Shown here: positions 1-8,170 of the stretch, one piece after another
How the letters are laid out: each line of letters begins with the position of its first letter
How positions within the stretch are numbered: the stretch's first letter is position 1
Source of the DNA: Lewinellaceae bacterium
Lineage (GTDB): Bacteria > Bacteroidota > Bacteroidia > Chitinophagales > Saprospiraceae
Length of the DNA: 64,000 nucleotides
Direction of reading: 5' to 3'
Assembly: GCA_020636405.1 (NCBI GenBank)
Contig: JACJXW010000004.1
Coordinates: forward strand, 1,116,001-1,180,000
Translations under genes and position numbers: made by a program
The notes under the pieces: generated by a model
What the model was told of the DNA's origin: nothing
Database searches by the model: none
What the model saw: the letters and a program-made list of their open reading frames with translations, nothing else

Positions 1-1
1 C

Positions 2-1336
2 CGCAACCTGACCGAGGACCAGCGCTTCAACCCCAACCCCAACAACATTCAGGGAGACTGGCTGCGGGAAAATTCCGACTGGATTACCGGTAGTGTGTTC
101 CAGAATCAGGAGGTCATTCAGCAGTATACGCAGAGCTACGATGTGCGGGCTACGGTAGAACCTTTTAAAGATTTCCGGATAGACCTGGAACTGAACAAGA
201 ATTATTCAGAAACTTTCACCGAGACCTTTAAGGATACTTCTATCGTGGATGGGATCAAACAACTGGTGCACACGGTGCCCATTGAGATAGGGCAGATGCA
301 GGTGACCTATTTCGCGCTGCAGACCCTGTTTCAGGATAGCCGCGATGAGATCATCGGCCTGTTCAAGGAGTTTGAAGCCAATCGCGTTATCATTTCCAAC
401 CGGTTAGGTGTCGGGGAACATGAGGATGAGAACCTGGCGGACCTGGGCTACTCGCGCGGTTTTGGCAACACCCAGCAGGAAGTGCTCATTCCCGCCTTTA
501 TGGCCGCTTATACCGGGGAAGATGCCCGCAAGGTCAGCCTCAATATTTTCGACGCCATGCCGAAAGTGAACTGGCGCCTGACTTACAACGGCTTGTCGCG
601 GGTCCCGCTTTTCCAGGACATCTTCCAGAATTTCTCGTTGACCCATGGTTACCGGACGACCCTGGCGGTGAGCAACTTCCGTTCCAGCCTTCCTTACCTG
701 GCCAACCGAGACACAGAACCGATCGATACGACCAGCTTTAACTTCTATCCTAGGCTGGAGATATCGGATGTTGTCATTCAGGAGTCTTTCTCTCCGTTGA
801 TCGCCGTCGATGCCACGCTCAAGAACGGTATGTCGTTCAATGTGGATTATAAGAAATCGAGGGGGCTGGCACTCAGTACGGTCAGTTATCAGCTAAATGA
901 AACACAGACCAAGGAGATCGTCCTGGGCTTCGGTTACCTGATGCGCAATGTGGACATTCCGTTCCTGACCGGCAGTAATAAAAAGAAGGGGAAAGGAAGC
1001 CGGGATCGGGAGCAGCCCGACCAGCAACAAGATCCCAATCAACGAAATAACCGCGGGCCGCGCGGCCGGGGACTGCAGGGCAAAGACCTGGACGTCAACT
1101 TTAACTTCTCCCTGCGCGACGATGTGACCTTCGCCCACCGCCTCGACCAGGGCATCATCGAACCGACCCGTGGCAACTATACCCTGAGCTTGTCTCCATC
1201 TGCGGAATACCAGCTCAACCGGCGCTTGTCGCTCCGTTTGTTCTTTGATTACCGGCGAACGGTGCCGAAGACCTCGGCAGGTTTCCCTCGGACGGACACT
1301 TCCGGAGGTGTCATCGTCAGCTTCCAGCTGAATTAA
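2..1336 (+). CDS. sprA: SprA, T9SS outer-membrane translocon (C-terminal part, 5' truncated)
   Basis: The reading frame is open from base 2, so the gene begins before the window; about 444 C-terminal residues are present. SprA (Sov) is the very large outer-membrane beta-barrel through which the type IX secretion system exports proteins in Bacteroidota. The segment shows alternating aromatic beta strands, the conserved block around DAMPKVNWRLTYNGLSR, and a terminal strand ending in FQLN, as in SprA tails. A low-complexity insert rich in K, G, R and Q (about nt 975-1085) lies between strands. It fits with the four T9SS-sorted proteins elsewhere in the window. The family is clear from the tail; the rest cannot be judged. 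Confidence 0.85.
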   Translation, partial: RNLTEDQRFNPNPNNIQGDWLRENSDWITGSVFQNQEVIQQYTQSYDVRATVEPFKDFRIDLELNKNYSETFTETFKDTSIVDGIKQLVHTVPIEIGQMQVTYFALQTLFQDSRDEIIGLFKEFEANRVIISNRLGVGEHEDENLADLGYSRGFGNTQQEVLIPAFMAAYTGEDARKVSLNIFDAMPKVNWRLTYNGLSRVPLFQDIFQNFSLTHGYRTTLAVSNFRSSLPYLANRDTEPIDTTSFNFYPRLEISDVVIQESFSPLIAVDATLKNGMSFNVDYKKSRGLALSTVSYQLNETQTKEIVLGFGYLMRNVDIPFLTGSNKKKGKGSRDREQPDQQQDPNQRNNRGPRGRGLQGKDLDVNFNFSLRDDVTFAHRLDQGIIEPTRGNYTLSLSPSAEYQLNRRLSLRLFFDYRRTVPKTSAGFPRTDTSGGVIVSFQLN

Positions 1337-1377
1337 TTGGTGCTTCTGTAAAGTAGCTTTCCCAGCAACCCTAGTTT

Positions 1378-1425
1378 AACCCGGATTATTCATGAAATTG
1401 CTCGATATCATGGATAATCCGGGTT
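1378..1425. terminator. Hairpin 3' of sprA
   Basis: A 12-bp perfect inverted repeat (AACCCGGATTAT, 1378-1389; ATAATCCGGGTT, 1414-1425) lies 40 bp after the sprA stop. No U-run follows, so it is either a weak terminator or an mRNA 3'-end stabiliser. Confidence 0.5.
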
Positions 1426-1534
1426 TCTGGCCTATCTCGATATCTGACAGCTGCAGGCCCTCCTCGTTTTTAGAATGATCAAAACTCTTGTTATCTTCAC
1501 TGTTTAGGAAGACATTTAAAATTAAGTCACCACC

Positions 1535-2860
1535 ATGGAAGGTAACCAAAAACGACAGGAACCTTTATCCTCCTCCGATTGGATGGCGGAAGCCGAGGCG
1601 GCTATGATCCGTTACTGCGGAGCATTTTCCCCCATCCTGATCGGCCGGGCAAAAGGGTCTTACATTTACACCAATGATGGGCGTGCCATTCTGGACTTCA
1701 CTTCCGGACAGATGTGTTCGGTATTTGGGCACAACCATCCGGAGGTGGCCAAGGCCATTGCCAAGGCCTCCGAGGAGAGCATTCACCTGCTGAGCACCAT
1801 GTTGTCTCCACCGGTCATACAACTGTGTAAGGAACTGGCGGCCATGCTGCCAGAGGGGCTGGATAAGGCCATTCTGGTTAACACCGGCGCTGAGTCCAAT
1901 GAGATCGCTCTTCGTATGGCCAAGCTTTCCACGGGTTGTTTTGAGGTGCTGGGTTTTACCGGCTCCTGGCACGGTATGACAGCAGGTGCGAATTCCAGTA
2001 CTTATGCGGCGGCCCGGCATGGATACGGCCCGGTAATACCCGGCAACCGGGCGCTGCCGGCGCCCTACGCCTACCGTTGTCCAATCCGGCATTGCCAGGG
2101 TACCTGCGACCATACCTGCCTGGAAGTAGGAATGGAACTGGTGGACAAGCAATCGGTGGGGTCGTTGGCGGCGGTGATCATCGAGCCCGTGCTGAGTGCA
2201 GCGGGCATTATTGACCTTCCGGAAGGTTACATGGCCAAACTGAAGCGTTTCTGTGAGGAGAGGGGGATGAAACTGATCCTCGATGAAGCACAGACGGCCA
2301 TGGGCAGGGTAGGGGATGCTTTCGCCTTTGAACGAGATGGCGTGGTACCCGATTTTCTTACCCTTTCCAAGACATTGGGTGGCGGCCTGCCGCTGGCAGC
2401 CACCATTACCAGCAGAGAAATTGAAGAAATATGCCACTCCCGGGGTTTCATTTACGTCACCTCTCATGTATCCGACCCTTTACCGGCGGAGGTAGGGTTG
2501 GCCATGCTTCGGGTGATGGAACAGGAAAAACTGGTGGAGCGGGCGCGGGAGCAGGGCGCTTACCTGAAGGCCCGGCTTCGGGAATTGCAGGAACGCCATG
2601 AGTGCATTGGCGATGTGCGCGGCAGAGGCCTTTTGCTGGGGATGGAGATCGTTTCGGATCGCGAGAAAAAGACACCGGCGCCGGATCTGGGCTGGCGCAT
2701 CACCGAACGCTGCCTGGAACTGGGCCTGAGCATGAATATCGTTCGCTTCCCTGGAATGGGAGGCGTCTTTCGCATCGCACCCCCTTTGACGGTGAGCACC
2801 GAAGAACTGGACCTGGGGGTAGCCATTCTGGACCAGGCAATTGCGGATTGTGTGGGTTGA
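1535..2860 (+). CDS. dgdA: 2,2-dialkylglycine decarboxylase (PLP, class III aminotransferase fold)
   Basis: A PLP enzyme of 441 residues. It closely resembles the Burkholderia dialkylglycine decarboxylase throughout: ERAKGS-like start (GRAKGSYIY), LDFTSGQM, NTGAESNE, GSWHGMT, LDEAQT, TLSKTLGGGLPLAA, TSHVSDPLPA, and the C-terminal GLSMNIV...GGVFRIAPPLTVS. DGD decarboxylates and transaminates alpha,alpha-dialkyl amino acids such as 2-aminoisobutyrate with pyruvate as acceptor. The active-site Gln (SGQM), the Trp of SWHG and the PLP lysine (LSKT) are all kept, and these separate DGD from ordinary class III aminotransferases. A Cys-rich insert (CPIRHCQGTCDHTC) is unusual and could bind metal. The gene is monocistronic, and its stop abuts the stop of the convergent phosphatase gene. 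Confidence 0.85.
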   Translation: MEGNQKRQEPLSSSDWMAEAEAAMIRYCGAFSPILIGRAKGSYIYTNDGRAILDFTSGQMCSVFGHNHPEVAKAIAKASEESIHLLSTMLSPPVIQLCKELAAMLPEGLDKAILVNTGAESNEIALRMAKLSTGCFEVLGFTGSWHGMTAGANSSTYAAARHGYGPVIPGNRALPAPYAYRCPIRHCQGTCDHTCLEVGMELVDKQSVGSLAAVIIEPVLSAAGIIDLPEGYMAKLKRFCEERGMKLILDEAQTAMGRVGDAFAFERDGVVPDFLTLSKTLGGGLPLAATITSREIEEICHSRGFIYVTSHVSDPLPAEVGLAMLRVMEQEKLVERAREQGAYLKARLRELQERHECIGDVRGRGLLLGMEIVSDREKKTPAPDLGWRITERCLELGLSMNIVRFPGMGGVFRIAPPLTVSTEELDLGVAILDQAIADCVG

Positions 2861-3979
2861 TCAATTCGATGCCCTGGATGCCCATCCCATAGATTTCCGC
2901 ATCCTGGCATAGATGGAGGTATTGTCGTAGATGCCCCGGAAGTATTCGGCGCCCGGCCCGTAGGCAAAAACGGGAATGAGGGATCCCGTAGCTTGATCTG
3001 TTGAAAAGGCAGGGATCAGGGAATCTACGGTGGAGCCCGGGTTTATGGCGTATCCGCCGGTTTCGTGATCGGCCGTAACGATGACCAGCGTCTCCCCATC
3101 CCTTTCAGCGAACTTGAGTACTTCCGAAATGGCTTTTTCGAAATCGGTCATTTCGGAAATGATGTATTCCGAATTTTTTTCGTGGCCGCCCCATTCGATC
3201 TGGGCGCCTTCGACCATGAGGAAGAAGCCCTTTTCCCCACTTCGTTTGTTGAGGAAATAGGTCGCCATATTGCTGGCCAAAGGGAGGTAATTTCTGCCCT
3301 TGGCGGCAGATAGGGGCTCTTCTTCTGCGGTAAAATAGGCGAAGTTCTGCTGGGTCACGGGAACGATGTCGGTAAGGGCCTGCTCCTTATAACCGGAGAC
3401 AAAATAACCTTTCTGCTCCAGTTCAAGGCGGAGGTTTCGGTTGTCGGTCTTTCTGCGGGTAAAAGCATTTTCTCCGCCGCCAACCAGGAAGTCGATCTCC
3501 GTATTCAGGAAGCTGGCGGCGATATCCTCCACCTGATTACGCAACTTTACATGAGCGATGAAGGCCGCCGGAGTAGCGTCGGTGATGGAAGACGTTGTCA
3601 CCAGCCCGGTAGCCATTCCTCGTGCTTCGGCTTCTTCGAGGATGCTCATCATGGGCATGGTATCCTGGTTGACCCCGATGGCGCCGGTATAGGTTCTGAC
3701 GCCACAGGCAAGGGCCGTGGAGCCAGCGGCTGAATCGGTGATCAGCCCGTCGGCGGCAATGGCCTTATGCAGGCCTACGACTGGGAATTTTTCCAGGTTG
3801 GTTTTATTTCCGTTCACGTACATGGCGGCGCTGATCTGGGAAATGCCCATGCCGTCGCCGATCATCAGTATGATGTTGCGAGGTGTGACAACTTCGGCGG
3901 GCTCCGTTCGGATTTCGGAGGTGTTACTGACGGGTATGGCGCTCAGGAGGAGCATAAAAAAAAGAGAATAAATGGTCAT
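2861..3979 (-). CDS. Alkaline phosphatase, PhoA family, secreted
   Basis: 372 residues with an N-terminal signal peptide (MTIYSLFFMLLLSAIPVS). The alkaline phosphatase core follows: NIILMIGDGMG (metal Asp), TDSAAGSTALACG with the nucleophilic Ser, a VEGAQIEWGGH block (usual motif VEGG.ID..GH) and TADHETGG for zinc ligands. It is a periplasmic phosphomonoesterase that releases phosphate from organic esters. The more common DSA(A/S)(S/A)ATA signature is altered to DSAAGSTA, but the nucleophile is retained. The length is below that of E. coli PhoA (about 470), because the crown insertions are short. Its stop directly abuts the dgdA stop (TGA|TCA), so the two genes converge with no spacer. Confidence 0.88.
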   Translation of the reverse strand: MTIYSLFFMLLLSAIPVSNTSEIRTEPAEVVTPRNIILMIGDGMGISQISAAMYVNGNKTNLEKFPVVGLHKAIAADGLITDSAAGSTALACGVRTYTGAIGVNQDTMPMMSILEEAEARGMATGLVTTSSITDATPAAFIAHVKLRNQVEDIAASFLNTEIDFLVGGGENAFTRRKTDNRNLRLELEQKGYFVSGYKEQALTDIVPVTQQNFAYFTAEEEPLSAAKGRNYLPLASNMATYFLNKRSGEKGFFLMVEGAQIEWGGHEKNSEYIISEMTDFEKAISEVLKFAERDGETLVIVTADHETGGYAINPGSTVDSLIPAFSTDQATGSLIPVFAYGPGAEYFRGIYDNTSIYARMRKSMGWASRASN

Positions 3980-4040
3980 ATTGTTGTTGTGTTCAGGCCT
4001 TCTAAATCCGGTCGGGGTTTGCCTGGTTCTTTAACGAATG

Positions 4041-5135
4041 TTATGCCAGGACGTACCGCTTTCCGGGCAGAGCGCGCACCACGCCCTTGAATTCCAGTTC
4101 CAGCAACAGGCTGGCCATTTCGCTGTTGGCCATTTTCAGCCTACCTGTCAGTTGGTCAATATCAATAGCCTCATATTGGTTGAGTAAATCTACAACTATT
4201 TTTTCTGCTTCCGTCAATTCGACAAAAAGTTGCTTCTGGATAGCCCGTGGGGTGCCGGGTTCTTCCCACCGCAGGATATAGGCTACATCATCGGCGTTCT
4301 CGATCAGGGCGGCCTTATGGGTTTTGATGAGGTGGTTGCAGCCTTCGGAAGTGCCGTCCTTGATGCGCCCGGGAACGGCGAAGACGTCCTTGTTGTAATC
4401 ATTGGCCATGTGGGCGCTGATCATGGAGCCGCCTTTCTTTTGGGTTTCCACTACGATAAGGGCGTCGCACAGGCCGGCGATGATCCGGTTGCGCATTGGG
4501 AAATGCTCCCGGTCGGGCAGGGTATGGCTGGGATATTCGGTGAGCAGCCCTCCGCTCTGCAACATGGCCCGGGCTACCTGCCGGTGCTGCGGGGGGTAGA
4601 TGCGCCGCAGGCCGTGGCCGAGCACTCCAACGGTCGGAATATCAAGGCTCAGGCATTTGCGGTGCGCCGTGATGTCGATCCCATAAGCCAGCCCACTGAT
4701 GATGGTAGCGCCATAGCGCTTCAAGCCTTCTACCAGTTCTTCGCAGGTGTGTACCCCGTGCACAGAAGGCCGGCGGGTGCCTACGATGGCGACGATACGT
4801 TCACCATTGAGGTCGGCCTGCCCCTTGTAATATAGCATGGCCGGGCTGTCGGGGTAATGGCGCAACCGCCCCGGGTAGTCGTCATCCAGGTAGAATAAGG
4901 CCTGAATGCTGTTGTCTTCAATGAAGCGCCATTCTTCCTCTGCACGCCCTAGTACATCCTGGTTGACAATATTGTCGGCAATAAGCGGCCCCACTCCCGG
5001 GACTTTCAGTAATTCCCGTTTTCTGGCCTCGAACACAGCTTTGACCCCGCCGCAATAGCTGACCAGGTTGCGGGTGGTCACCGGCCCCACATTGGGGATA
5101 AGGGTTATGGCTATTTTGTATAATAATTCCTCCAT
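4041..5135 (-). CDS. dprA: DNA-processing protein DprA
   Basis: DprA binds incoming single-stranded DNA and loads RecA during natural transformation. Order of domains: N-terminal helix-hairpin-helix (LIPNVGPVTTRNLV; VPGVGPLIADNI), Rossmann-like DprA core with IVGTRRPS, SGLAYGIDITAH and GLCDALIVVE, and a C-terminal winged helix (about the last 65 residues). Length is 364 aa, the usual size. The frame also opens at a TTG at 5165, ten codons earlier; the ATG at 5135 (MEELLYKIAI) is preferred because homologues begin there. The neighbouring genes look unrelated, and no other competence gene is in the window. Confidence 0.93.
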   Translation of the reverse strand: MEELLYKIAITLIPNVGPVTTRNLVSYCGGVKAVFEARKRELLKVPGVGPLIADNIVNQDVLGRAEEEWRFIEDNSIQALFYLDDDYPGRLRHYPDSPAMLYYKGQADLNGERIVAIVGTRRPSVHGVHTCEELVEGLKRYGATIISGLAYGIDITAHRKCLSLDIPTVGVLGHGLRRIYPPQHRQVARAMLQSGGLLTEYPSHTLPDREHFPMRNRIIAGLCDALIVVETQKKGGSMISAHMANDYNKDVFAVPGRIKDGTSEGCNHLIKTHKAALIENADDVAYILRWEEPGTPRAIQKQLFVELTEAEKIVVDLLNQYEAIDIDQLTGRLKMANSEMASLLLELEFKGVVRALPGKRYVLA

Positions 5136-5263
5136 CGGTTTAGGTTCTTTTAATAACAGGCGCAACCGGGCCGGCCGACAGCCTGTATTGGGGTGTCCTG
5201 GTTAAAATACGTCAGCAACCGGCTACTGAAGGGAGGTAAACCCTTCCCCGGTTTCTGAGGGAT

Positions 5264-5301
5264 TTTCTACCTTTATGCGGTACACCGGCGAAAGGTAGAA
5301 A
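5264..5301. promoter_or_regulatory. Inverted repeat in divergent dprA / SH3b promoter region
   Basis: A perfect 11-bp inverted repeat (TTTCTACCTTT 5264-5274; AAAGGTAGAAA 5291-5301) with a 16-nt loop lies in the 334-bp gap between the divergent dprA and SH3b genes. It may be an operator or an RNA hairpin. No consensus promoter was identified nearby. Confidence 0.4.
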
Positions 5302-5469
5302 CAGCTAACAGCTGTTCAGCATTTTAATACGTTACTGTGAGAAAAGTGGAAAGCGTTACTTCAAACAGAGCCTGAAAAGCGCCCCTGTTCCTATCGACAT
5401 AGATCAACTTGCAGCGTTGCTAATTTACAGAGATTTTTGAAAAAAACGTATCCCCAAAACAAATTGTTT

Positions 5470-5985
5470 ATGAGTAATAAACCTGGACTTCTACCCAAAG
5501 TGGAATTTTTAGTCATCGGCATTTTCTTCATCGGGTTTCTGATGTGGGCGGTATCCAAATGCAGCAGTACCAAAAACCGCTACCGGCAACAGGCCGCCTT
5601 CGAGGCGGAAGAACAAGCCAGGGCTGATTCCATGGAACGCATAGTGTCCGATATCATTCCGCTGGACACAACGATCAAACCGGTTAATCCTGAACCGAAA
5701 GTGGAAAAAGAGCGGGTACCCGTCCTGTACATTACGGTCGATGGGGTGAACATGCGCTCCGGGCCGGGCCTAAAGAACCGGATCATCTCCCGCCTGAAGC
5801 TTTACGAAGAAGTAGAATTTATGGGCGAGGTATCGGATTCCACCCAGGAGATCAAACTCGGCGAAAATCTTACCGCCAACGAACCCTGGGTTAAGGTCAA
5901 AACCCTCAAGGGGCAACAGGGCTGGGTCTATGGCGCCTGTGTAGATTACTACAAACACCGGTTGGAAGGTGTGGATACGGAGTAG
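5470..5985 (+). CDS. Membrane-anchored SH3b-domain protein
   Basis: 171 residues from the ATG at 5470 (MSNKPGLLPK); a TTG 33 bp upstream is in frame but less likely. One membrane helix near the N-terminus (VEFLVIGIFFIGFLMWAV) is followed by a Cys-Ser-Ser and a charged linker. The C-terminal half is a bacterial SH3 domain: YITVDGVNMRSGPGLKNRIISRL, EEVEFMGEVSD, and WVKVKTLKGQQGWVYGACVDY. Such domains usually bind peptidoglycan stem peptides or other cell-wall ligands on the periplasmic side. The Cys after the helix (AVSKC) is not a good lipobox. It converges with a glucosaminidase-fold gene 27 bp downstream, which also suggests envelope work. Confidence 0.75.
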   Translation: MSNKPGLLPKVEFLVIGIFFIGFLMWAVSKCSSTKNRYRQQAAFEAEEQARADSMERIVSDIIPLDTTIKPVNPEPKVEKERVPVLYITVDGVNMRSGPGLKNRIISRLKLYEEVEFMGEVSDSTQEIKLGENLTANEPWVKVKTLKGQQGWVYGACVDYYKHRLEGVDTE

Positions 5986-6012
5986 TACGGAAACGTAGAA
6001 AGTGGCCTGCTC

Positions 6013-6774
6013 CTACCTCCGGTCCAGTTTTTCCAGTCCATATACCTGTATGGCCTTTACCAACTGCCGCCCCAGGTCCTTCTCCTGAGAAAATCCCGCC
6101 TTTTCCAGGGCGTCAGCCCATCCCTTGTAATCTGTATCCGAAAGCTGGCGAAGGTGGGAGAACGAACCGGTAGTGATATAGAAGCTGTGGTCCCGGAAGC
6201 TGGTCCAGGCGTTTTCGTATTGGCGGTAGCACTGGCCTGCATAGGTGCGCTGGGGGCCCTGCCAATCGGGGGTACAGCGGAGGGCAAAATGGTTGTTGGC
6301 CCCCGCCTCCGCTATTTCCGCAGTGCCGGCGAGGCTGTGCAGCAGCGCATTGCCTAGGATGATAGATGCCGGAATGCCGAACTTTTTCCGTTCGCTGGCG
6401 GCCACTTTGCTGAAGCGGGCGATATAAGCTTGTATGCTCCCTTCATCCACCTGTGCCAGGCGGTCGACGGCGAGGATCTCCCGGCGGCTGCCGGCGGTTC
6501 CGCTGAAGTCAAACCGCTCGGTGGCGGGTAGTTCGGCGGCGGTTACCGTTTGCTGGGTATTTTCCGTATACCGCTCCGGGGGCGGGGTTTTCAACTGCTG
6601 GCGCGCCGGAGTGGAGGGCCGCTGCGGCGCCTGCTCCATCCGGACCGGGCTGTTAAGGTTGATCCGGAAACTGAGGTCCTTCTTCAGGGCAACGAACAAA
6701 AGGATTAGGGCAATGCCGAGTTTGAACCAGTTGCGTTGAAGGTAGTCTTTTACTTTATCGGTAGAGGTGCTCAT
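6013..6774 (-). CDS. Glucosaminidase-fold (FlgJ/GH73-like) membrane protein, catalytic Glu apparently missing
   Basis: 253 residues: a short cytoplasmic start, one membrane helix (WFKLGIALILLFVALKK), a Pro/Gln/Thr-rich linker of about 80 residues, then a C-terminal domain of the glucosaminidase type (from YIARFSKVAASERKKFGIPASIILG to the end). Family landmarks are visible: ANNHFALRC, YRQYENAWTSFRDHSFYI and YKGWADALEKAGFS. The family's catalytic Glu normally lies in a motif like AQAALESGWG. Here the aligned stretch reads GNALLHSLAG, with His in its place. It may therefore bind peptidoglycan without cutting it, or use another acid. It converges with the SH3b gene. Confidence 0.75.
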   Translation of the reverse strand: MSTSTDKVKDYLQRNWFKLGIALILLFVALKKDLSFRINLNSPVRMEQAPQRPSTPARQQLKTPPPERYTENTQQTVTAAELPATERFDFSGTAGSRREILAVDRLAQVDEGSIQAYIARFSKVAASERKKFGIPASIILGNALLHSLAGTAEIAEAGANNHFALRCTPDWQGPQRTYAGQCYRQYENAWTSFRDHSFYITTGSFSHLRQLSDTDYKGWADALEKAGFSQEKDLGRQLVKAIQVYGLEKLDRR

Positions 6775-6821
6775 AACCGGCCATTTTGTTTTAATAAAAA
6801 CTCAATAAACGTAGGCATTGA

Positions 6822-6852
6822 CAAATTTAAAACAAAATGTTGTTTAAAACAA
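6822..6852 (-). promoter_or_regulatory. Bacteroidota-type promoter for the glucosaminidase-fold gene
   Basis: Read on the minus strand: TTG (6852-6850), 20-nt spacer, TAAATTTG (6829-6822). This matches the TTG-N19-21-TAnnTTTG consensus of the Bacteroidota primary sigma factor. It sits 48 bp upstream of the start codon. Confidence 0.65.
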
Positions 6853-6926
6853 GTTTGTAAAACAATTTGGTGAAAATATTGTCCGGTTAGTGCATCAGAG
6901 CTATACATTCCGGCGTGAGCAACCGG

Positions 6927-7988
6927 TCATTTTCCTTTCAATACCTTTTCCATCCCCCTCAGCACTTCCTGTCCACGCTCCGAATAATTTGAAAGCGCAA
7001 AATTCTGTGCTCCCGTCTGCGCCAGCACCAGGAATACAAAATTGTCTGCCAGGACCTCATCCGGGTGAATGATGTAGTCCGTATTATCGCCGATCTGTTT
7101 GAAAAAATCGGGGATCTGGGAAGGGGAAGGCAAAGGGCTGCGATGGCCGCCCCTGGCAATCACCTGGTAGCTGCCTGCTTCTTCCCTGATGGGGTAGAGC
7201 CAGAAATCGAGATAACCAAAGAACTCGGGCAAAGCAGGGGTGTAATTGGGGGCAGTGGAGACGATCAGCGGAATGGCCCGGACCGGCAGGCTGTCTCCCG
7301 GTGGCTTGATGGTAATGGCATAGTGGACGTCGATGCCGTCGGGGTTGAGCAGTAAGCGCCGTGCCAGGCTGTCCGGGAAAACCAGGGGTTGGGTGACCGG
7401 CTCGAAACCGATCAGGCGGTAGAGGGCGTCCCGTTCTTCAGGATGTTGCCGGGAATAGATGTGGAATACCTCGTGCAGCATGACCCGGGTGAGCCCTCCG
7501 AGGTTACCCTCTGCGATCTCATTTTCAGGGATGATGATACAATCCTCCCGGGTGTAGTAAACGGAGGGGCCATAATGCAGGGCCTTGGTTTTGATCAGGC
7601 GGATGCTTGCCGGGAAAAGGCCGGGTTCCAGCTGCTCGGTCAAAGCAAAAGCCTTTTGGAATGCTTCCCGTAGCAACTTCTGATCCTCTTCGCTGAAGCT
7701 TTCCACATCCTGCCGGAGGAACTCCCGATAATCTTTCAATAATTCTTCCCGGCGGAAGGTATCGGGCAGGAGGCGGCCCATCTGGATGGACATATCCAGC
7801 GGGCTGATCTTTTCAAAAAAGCCCTCGTCCTCATCCCGCACGATAGCCTGCGCCGCTTGCAGGCTGTCCAGGAAAACCACTTCGTGGCCAGTACCGAGCT
7901 GCAGTAACCCCTGAGAGGGCGCCTGCCGGCAGCTGAAAAGGGCAAGGGGAAGGAGGAGGAAGTAGAAGTGTAGTGAGGTAATATGCAT
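6927..7988 (-). CDS. Putative zinc metallopeptidase lipoprotein
   Basis: 353 residues from the ATG at 7988 (MHITSLHFYFLLLPLALFSC). The frame continues upstream into a repeat array, which is not coding. The N-terminus is a lipoprotein signal with lipobox LFSC. A zincin motif HEVFH (VMLHEVFHIYSRQH) lies near residue 174, with Glu residues downstream that could be a third zinc ligand. The preceding helix carries IIPENEIAEGN. It is probably exported and anchored to a membrane, acting on peptides or as a metal-binding relic. I do not recognise the family beyond the HExxH. It lies on the same strand as the S9 peptidase gene upstream, separated by a repeat array. Confidence 0.65.
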   Translation of the reverse strand: MHITSLHFYFLLLPLALFSCRQAPSQGLLQLGTGHEVVFLDSLQAAQAIVRDEDEGFFEKISPLDMSIQMGRLLPDTFRREELLKDYREFLRQDVESFSEEDQKLLREAFQKAFALTEQLEPGLFPASIRLIKTKALHYGPSVYYTREDCIIIPENEIAEGNLGGLTRVMLHEVFHIYSRQHPEERDALYRLIGFEPVTQPLVFPDSLARRLLLNPDGIDVHYAITIKPPGDSLPVRAIPLIVSTAPNYTPALPEFFGYLDFWLYPIREEAGSYQVIARGGHRSPLPSPSQIPDFFKQIGDNTDYIIHPDEVLADNFVFLVLAQTGAQNFALSNYSERGQEVLRGMEKVLKGK

Positions 7989-8017
7989 GTTGTGATCCGT
8001 TTTATTGTGGTGAATGT

Positions 8018-8161
8018 GCGATGTTTGATTTGCCTGCGGCGGGGCGCCAAGAAGAGGGCGGCAACCTGTAGCACATCGCAAATCAAACATCGCAAATCAA
8101 ACATCAAAAATCGCACATCGCAAATCAAACATCAAAAATCGCACATCGCAAATCAAACATC
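8018..8161. repeat. Intergenic word array (inverted arms plus 28-bp tandem units)
   Basis: A perfect 16-bp inverted repeat, GCGATGTTTGATTTGC at 8018-8033 and its complement at 8078-8093, encloses a 44-nt spacer. The right arm continues as 28-bp tandem units (from 8092, 8120 and a partial from 8148) built from the words GCAAATC, AAACATC, AAAAATC and GCACATC. It fills the gap between two minus-strand genes. Confidence 0.85.
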
Positions 8162-8170
8162 CCAAGGGGG

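Noticed and set aside
5136..5165. Upstream TTG start for dprA
   Set aside because: Ten extra residues are not typical of DprA; the ATG at 5135 matches the usual N-terminus.
7736..8128. ORF running from the word array into the lipoprotein gene (FDLRCLICDV-type peptide)
   Set aside because: The odd peptide is only the translation of the repeat words; the true lipoprotein starts at 7988 in another frame.
8078..8161. Possible CRISPR array
   Set aside because: The 28-bp units are directly adjacent, with no unique spacers between them, and no cas gene is near.
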